Shown one piece after another: positions 60,052 to 64,000 of a stretch of 64,000 nt of DNA. Each line of letters opens with the position of its first letter. Position 1 is the stretch's first letter. The stretch spans positions 13,197 through 77,196 of the forward strand of contig JBKPRD010000059.1 in assembly GCA_046734415.1 (NCBI GenBank), read 5' to 3'. The translations under genes were made by a program, and so were the position numbers. This stretch comes from DATBLE01 sp046734415. Its GTDB lineage: Bacteria; Actinomycetota; Thermoleophilia; Gaiellales; Gaiellaceae. The notes beneath the pieces were generated by a model. The model had not been told where the DNA came from. It saw only the letters and a list, made by a program, of their open reading frames with translations, and did not search any database.

Positions 60052-60501
60052 CTAGGAGGACTTCTGCTTCGGGATGATGCTGATCGAGCCGCTCGTCTCC
60101 AGGACCGCCCACTCGATCTCCTCGATCGAGGTCAGCTGCTGGTGGCGCGCCTGGACCAGCACCTCCTGGACCGTCAGCCGCTCCCGCCTCATGTTTCGCT
60201 CGAGCGGCTTCCCGTCCTGGACGACGATGATCGGCTCGCCTTCGAGCGCCGGGCGGAGCTTCGGGAACCGGTAGCTGAGAAACGAGACCAGCACCTGCAG
60301 AATCGCGAACGTCCCGACGACGATGAGCGCGCCCGTCACGGAGTAGTCGTCCTGCGTCAGACCCTGCTGCATCGCGTCCCCGATGACGATCAGCAGGATC
60401 AGGTCGAACGGCTCGAGCGAGGAGAGCTCGCGCCGCCCGATGATCCGCGTCAACAGGTAGACGAAGAAGAACAGAACGACGGCTCGGATCGCGAGGTCCA
60501 T
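60052..60501 (-). CDS. DUF421/YetF-family membrane protein
   Basis: This 149-aa protein has three membrane helices (AIRAVVLFFFVYLLTRIIG, LEPFDLILLIVIGDAMQQG, ALIVVGTFAILQVLVSFL) and the soluble YetF domain (VVQDGKPLERNMRRERLTVQ). These match the family, whose role in membrane or phospholipid stress is poorly known. It starts 3 bp after the stop of the upstream membrane-anchored gene. Confidence 0.88.
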   Translation of the reverse strand: MDLAIRAVVLFFFVYLLTRIIGRRELSSLEPFDLILLIVIGDAMQQGLTQDDYSVTGALIVVGTFAILQVLVSFLSYRFPKLRPALEGEPIIVVQDGKPLERNMRRERLTVQEVLVQARHQQLTSIEEIEWAVLETSGSISIIPKQKSS

Positions 60502-60504
60502 GGG

Positions 60505-61032
60505 TTACGGGAAGACGGTCACCTTCCGGTCGATCTTGGTCAGGAACCGCTTGCCGTCGTAGAGCCGGACGTCCTGACTGCGCCGGCCGACGTTCGTCGG
60601 GTTGACCTGGGACTGCATGTAGAGCACGTACTTCTGCCCCGCCGGGATGTGGCCGAGCTCGAGCACGAGCTTCCCGTCGTGCGAGCCCTCGCTCACCGGC
60701 GACGGCTCGATCGTGTTGATCGTGAAGCCCTCCATCCAGCCGCGGTCGAGCTCGAGCGTTGCCTTCTTCAGCTCCCTCCTGGCGGTGACCGTGAAGCGGG
60801 CCTCGAAGAGCAGGCCACCGCGAAGGTGCGACGTCGTGTACAGCTCGAGCTGGGCGGGCGCCGCGGTCGCCGTCTCGACGTGCGGTCGCTGGCCGAAGAC
60901 GTTCAGGAGCGCGAGCAGCGGCACGAGGCCGATCACGGCGAGGAGGAAGCGCCGGATCCAAACCTGGTGTCGCCTGCCGACGAGGTCCCGGTGTCGCCGC
61001 AGAACCAGCCCGTCGGGGATCTGGTTCGACAT
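60505..61032 (-). CDS. Membrane-anchored extracytoplasmic protein, unknown
   Basis: This 175-aa protein has a basic N-terminus (RRHRDLVGRRHQVWIRR), one membrane helix (FLLAVIGLVPLLALLNVFG) and an extracytoplasmic beta-rich domain (LYTTSHLRGGLLFEARFTVT, GKLVLELGHIPAGQKYVLYM). It sits 3 bp before yetF in the same direction, so it is probably a YetF partner. No named family is recognised. Confidence 0.7.
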   Translation of the reverse strand: MSNQIPDGLVLRRHRDLVGRRHQVWIRRFLLAVIGLVPLLALLNVFGQRPHVETATAAPAQLELYTTSHLRGGLLFEARFTVTARRELKKATLELDRGWMEGFTINTIEPSPVSEGSHDGKLVLELGHIPAGQKYVLYMQSQVNPTNVGRRSQDVRLYDGKRFLTKIDRKVTVFP

Positions 61033-61120
61033 CCCAGCGAATCAACGGCCGAGGCGGGCGGAAAGTTACGCAGTCCGCTGCAACGAGGACCACGTCGACG
61101 CGCGTCGGTCGGCGGGAGAG

Positions 61121-61193
61121 TGCGCCCGGCAAGATTCGAACTTGCGGCCTCTGCCTCCGCAGGGCAGCGCTCTATCCCCTGAGCTACGGGCGC
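61121..61193 (-). tRNA. tRNA-Arg (anticodon GCG)
   Basis: The 73-nt gene folds into a full cloverleaf. Acceptor arms are GCGCCCG and CGGGCGC with discriminator A; the D arm is GCTC/GAGC. The anticodon stem CTGCC/GGCAG carries loop CTGCGGA, and the T arm GCAAG/CTTGC carries TTCGAAT. The anticodon at positions 34-36 is GCG, reading CGC and CGU. The 3' CCA is not encoded. It starts 10 bp after the ygfZ stop. Confidence 0.95.
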
Positions 61194-61203
61194 CTGGGAG
61201 GGG

Positions 61204-61953
61204 TCAGTGTAGCCGCGCCGGGGCGCCGCCGACGCTCAGCTCCGCGGCGTCGGGCACCTCGGCTCGCACGTAGCCGAGCGCGACTCCGGGCACCGCGCTC
61301 GTCACCCGCCCGACCGTCTTTCCATCCCACTCGACCTCGTCCCCCGGGCGCGCCTCGTCGGCCTCGAGCACGCGCAGGCGCCGGTTGACATGACCACGGT
61401 GGCGAAGGCGCGCGATGGGCTCCTGTCCGGGGTAGCAGCCCTTCGTGAACGAGATGTGCGTCTCGTCGAGCCCTGCCTCGGCGGGAAGGATCGAGGCGTC
61501 GAGCTCCTTGCCCCACGCCGGGATCCCGGCTTCGATCCTGGCTCGCTCGACCTCCTCCGCGTCCAGGGTCGGGTCCAGGCCGGCGTCCAGTACCTCGACG
61601 GTCCCCGGCAGCTCGCCCGGCAGCCCCCCGGCCTCGCCGAACACGAGCACGGACGTGTGCTCCTCGAGCTCGATCTCGCACTTCGCCGCGAACCGCGAAC
61701 GCAGGAGCTGCGCGCGCACGGCGTCGCCCAGCTCGGGCTCGGTCAGGAGGAGAAAGTCCTCGGAGCCGCGGCGCCACACGCGCAGCGGCGCGATCAGGCG
61801 GCTCTTCGGCGTCAGCAGCAGGGCGTCGACGACCTGCGCGGCGGTGACGTCGTTCGAGAGCATCCGCTGGAGGTAGTCCTCGGCGTCCGGTCCGGCGACG
61901 CGGACATAGGCACGCGGGCGGCGCGCGATCCCCTGGAGTGAAACGCGAAGCAA
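61204..61953 (-). CDS. ygfZ: YgfZ/GcvT-type folate-binding protein (Fe-S cluster/tRNA modification)
   Basis: This 249-aa protein has the YgfZ signature FTKGCYPGQEPIARLRHRG with the conserved cysteine, and an N-terminal folate-fold half (YVRVAGPDAEDYLQRMLSND). In E. coli YgfZ uses tetrahydrofolate to support repair of iron-sulfur enzymes such as MiaB, which modify tRNA. The tRNA-Arg gene follows 10 bp downstream on the same strand and is probably part of the same transcript. Confidence 0.88.
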   Translation of the reverse strand: MLRVSLQGIARRPRAYVRVAGPDAEDYLQRMLSNDVTAAQVVDALLLTPKSRLIAPLRVWRRGSEDFLLLTEPELGDAVRAQLLRSRFAAKCEIELEEHTSVLVFGEAGGLPGELPGTVEVLDAGLDPTLDAEEVERARIEAGIPAWGKELDASILPAEAGLDETHISFTKGCYPGQEPIARLRHRGHVNRRLRVLEADEARPGDEVEWDGKTVGRVTSAVPGVALGYVRAEVPDAAELSVGGAPARLH

Positions 61954-61972
61954 CCCCGTTAGTCTAGGCAGC

Positions 61973-62584
61973 GTGCCCCTGTTCAGATCGAAGGCGGAGG
62001 AGAAAGTTGCCCAGGCAGGCTACGCCCCGGCGCGGCTTCCGCCGGGGCAGTACCTGACCGAGAAGTGGCCGGTGCTGCACGCGGGCACCGTCCCGACGAT
62101 CGACCTCGCCACCTGGGACTTCACGGTCACCGGCGAGGTCGAGCGGGACCTCACGCTGACCTGGGAGCAGCTGCTCGAGCTCCCGAGCCGCGAGGTCACC
62201 GTCGACATCCACTGCGTCACGCGCTGGAGCCGCTTCGACACGACCTTCAGGGGCGTCCACTGGAGCGAGCTGGCGAAACTCGTCTCGCCGAAGCCGAGCG
62301 CACGGTTCGTCATCGCGCACGCCGAGCAGGGCTTCACCTCGAACATGCCGATCGAGGCGATCGAGGACCAGAACGCGCTGATCGCCTACGAGGCCGACAG
62401 CGAGCCGCTCACCCCCGAGCACGGCTGGCCGCTGCGGCTGCTCGTCCCGAGCCGGTACTTCTGGAAGAGCGCAAAGTGGCTGCGCGGGCTCGAGCTGCGG
62501 TCGACCGACGAGGCGGGGTTCTGGGAGCGCTACGGCTACCACAACGACGCGGACTACTGGAAAGAGGAGCGCTACAGCTTCTAG
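61973..62584 (+). CDS. Molybdopterin-dependent sulfite-oxidase-type enzyme
   Basis: This 203-aa protein has the sulfite oxidase core of small bacterial members (YedY-like): WDFTVTGEVERDLTLTWEQL, the Mo-ligand cysteine in TVDIHCVTRWSRFDT (about C81), and PLRLLVPSRYFWKSAKWLRG. No signal peptide is present, so it appears cytosolic. The GTG start lies about 7 bp from a TAGTCT -10-like box (leaderless). Its end overlaps the converging CHRD gene by 4 bp. The natural substrate is unknown. Confidence 0.85.
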   Translation: MPLFRSKAEEKVAQAGYAPARLPPGQYLTEKWPVLHAGTVPTIDLATWDFTVTGEVERDLTLTWEQLLELPSREVTVDIHCVTRWSRFDTTFRGVHWSELAKLVSPKPSARFVIAHAEQGFTSNMPIEAIEDQNALIAYEADSEPLTPEHGWPLRLLVPSRYFWKSAKWLRGLELRSTDEAGFWERYGYHNDADYWKEERYSF

Positions 62585-63087
62585 TAGCCGTACCCGCCGG
62601 TGGTCGTGGTCGAGGACGACGTACTCGGCGGCGGCCCCGGCATCGCGCCGTGCGGCCCCGCGATCTGCCCACGGATCTCGCCGCCCGGGTTCCTCGCGGT
62701 ATGCACGTTGACGTAGGCGCCGCGGGAGAGAAGCGCCGAGCGCACCCTCGCCGTCACCGTCGCCTTCCCGTGCGCGCCGGAGCGGCAGGGGCCGCACAGC
62801 GGCACCACGACCGGCCCTGCGACGCGCTGCCGGCCGAGGTGGACGTGGGCGGCGAGCGCCCTGCCGCTGAGGCGCGAGAACGTGAGCCGCCAGGTGAGCG
62901 ACCGCCCGGCCAGCGTCGCCGTGAACAGACCGGCGCCGCGCGCGGCCGCCCTGGGTGCGGGCGTCTCCTGCGCCGCATCGAGCCGCGCGGTCAGCTTCAC
63001 GGCCGACCCGCCGCCCGCGAGGCTGAAGCCGGCGGCGAAGGCCGCACAGACGAGGAGGCCGCCGAGGACGACTGCCCGCATGACCAT
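62581..63087 (-). CDS. Secreted CHRD-domain protein with C-terminal GGYGY
   Basis: This 168-aa protein has an N-terminal hydrophobic signal (MVMRAVVLGGLLVCAAFAAGF) and a CHRD domain: VKLTARLDAAQETPAP, LTWRLTFSRLSGRALAAHVHLG, and the late AYVNVHTARNPGGEIRGQI. It is presumed extracellular. After the domain come a GAMPGPPPSTSSSTTTT linker and the terminal GGYGY, as in the protein at 57.1-57.6 kb. An ATG two codons downstream (MRAVV) is an alternative start. Confidence 0.85.
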   Translation of the reverse strand: MVMRAVVLGGLLVCAAFAAGFSLAGGGSAVKLTARLDAAQETPAPRAAARGAGLFTATLAGRSLTWRLTFSRLSGRALAAHVHLGRQRVAGPVVVPLCGPCRSGAHGKATVTARVRSALLSRGAYVNVHTARNPGGEIRGQIAGPHGAMPGPPPSTSSSTTTTGGYGY

Positions 63088-63182
63088 CGATACGCGGAAC
63101 GGCGGACGGCGGATTGCCGCTCAAGCAGCTTGCAGCGGCGGCCGATAGACGGCTCAGACCCACCTCCCTCCGGAGTGCGCAG

Positions 63183-63206
63183 AAGGGCCGGCGACTGCCG
63201 GCCCTT
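63183..63206 (-). terminator. Hairpin terminator downstream of groEL
   Basis: A perfect 10-bp stem (AAGGGCCGGC with GCCGGCCCTT, loop GACT) lies 30 bp past the groEL stop. On the minus strand it is followed by CTGCG, so the U-tract is weak; termination may be partial or work for both strands. Confidence 0.65.
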
Positions 63207-63236
63207 CGCGTTCCTGCAAAGCCGCGAGGCGGCTTT

Positions 63237-64000
<764 letters not shown>

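Noticed and set aside
60006..60054. Stop-codon read-through joining YetF to the ornithine-cyclodeaminase family protein, since both lie in the same frame
   Set aside because: The families are unrelated and each protein is complete; a TTG or CTG restart after the TAG explains the arrangement better.

Overview
The window reads as ordinary chromosome of a very GC-rich actinobacterium. A soil lineage in or near the class Thermoleophilia (Gaiellales/Solirubrobacterales type) is my best inference. The grounds are: many GTG and TTG starts; genes packed with 1-20 bp overlaps; several promoters with TAnnnT -10 boxes almost touching the start codon; two genes that fit the futalosine route to menaquinone (a UbiD-type decarboxylase at the left edge, MqnD at 57.7-58.5 kb); a GerW-like protein; and a GroEL with a Gly/Met-rich tail. 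I recognised no insertion sequence, prophage, CRISPR array or rRNA. One tRNA gene is present (Arg, anticodon GCG).

Layout. 1-10 kb: UbiD-type decarboxylase, HpnA-like epimerase, a solute-binding protein, then a minus-strand run (AI-2E permease, ABC ATPase and permease, hemB, hemL, two small unknowns). 10-18 kb: a degenerate M23-like protein and a YmdB-type phosphoesterase, two polytopic sugar-transferase-like proteins, GtrA, acylphosphatase, Pcm, a type I phosphodiesterase and a thioredoxin-fold protein without cysteines. 18-25.5 kb: 2-oxoacid dehydrogenase E1alpha/E1beta/E2, a lipid kinase, a PaaR-like TetR repressor and a collapsed adenylate-cyclase remnant, all divergent from paaABCD. 25.5-34 kb: LLM oxidoreductase/HxlR pair, MFS exporter, two cupins, proline racemase-family enzyme, PaaG-like isomerase, HtrA-type protease, GerW, a second crotonase. 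34-38 kb: methyltransferase, EthD, YdcZ, LeuB, flavin reductase and a strongly divergent RibBA paralogue.

38-53 kb is the most coherent functional block: a purine-salvage and urate-oxidation island. It holds a three-subunit xanthine dehydrogenase, a BMP-type purine/nucleoside ABC importer, an 8-oxoguanine deaminase, HIU hydrolase, OHCU decarboxylase and the membrane cytochrome-type urate hydroxylase PuuD. A DUF3830 protein and a bicupin follow in overlap. It ends in the decayed remains of an allantoate-amidohydrolase-type M20 gene, so the intact genes would carry purines to allantoin and the next hydrolase is broken here.

53-64 kb: aldehyde dehydrogenase, DUF885 peptidase-like protein, PaaJ-type thiolase, MqnD, small unknowns, ornithine-cyclodeaminase family enzyme, YetF, ygfZ followed by tRNA-Arg(GCG), a sulfite-oxidase-type enzyme and the 3' part of groEL. 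Two unrelated secreted proteins here end in the same five residues, GGYGY, after a Pro/Ser/Thr linker, which may mark a C-terminal sorting or processing signal. Phenylacetate degradation is spread over three sites (paaABCD at 23-25 kb, PaaG-like at 31 kb, PaaJ-like at 56-57 kb). No PaaE, PaaK or PaaZ was seen.
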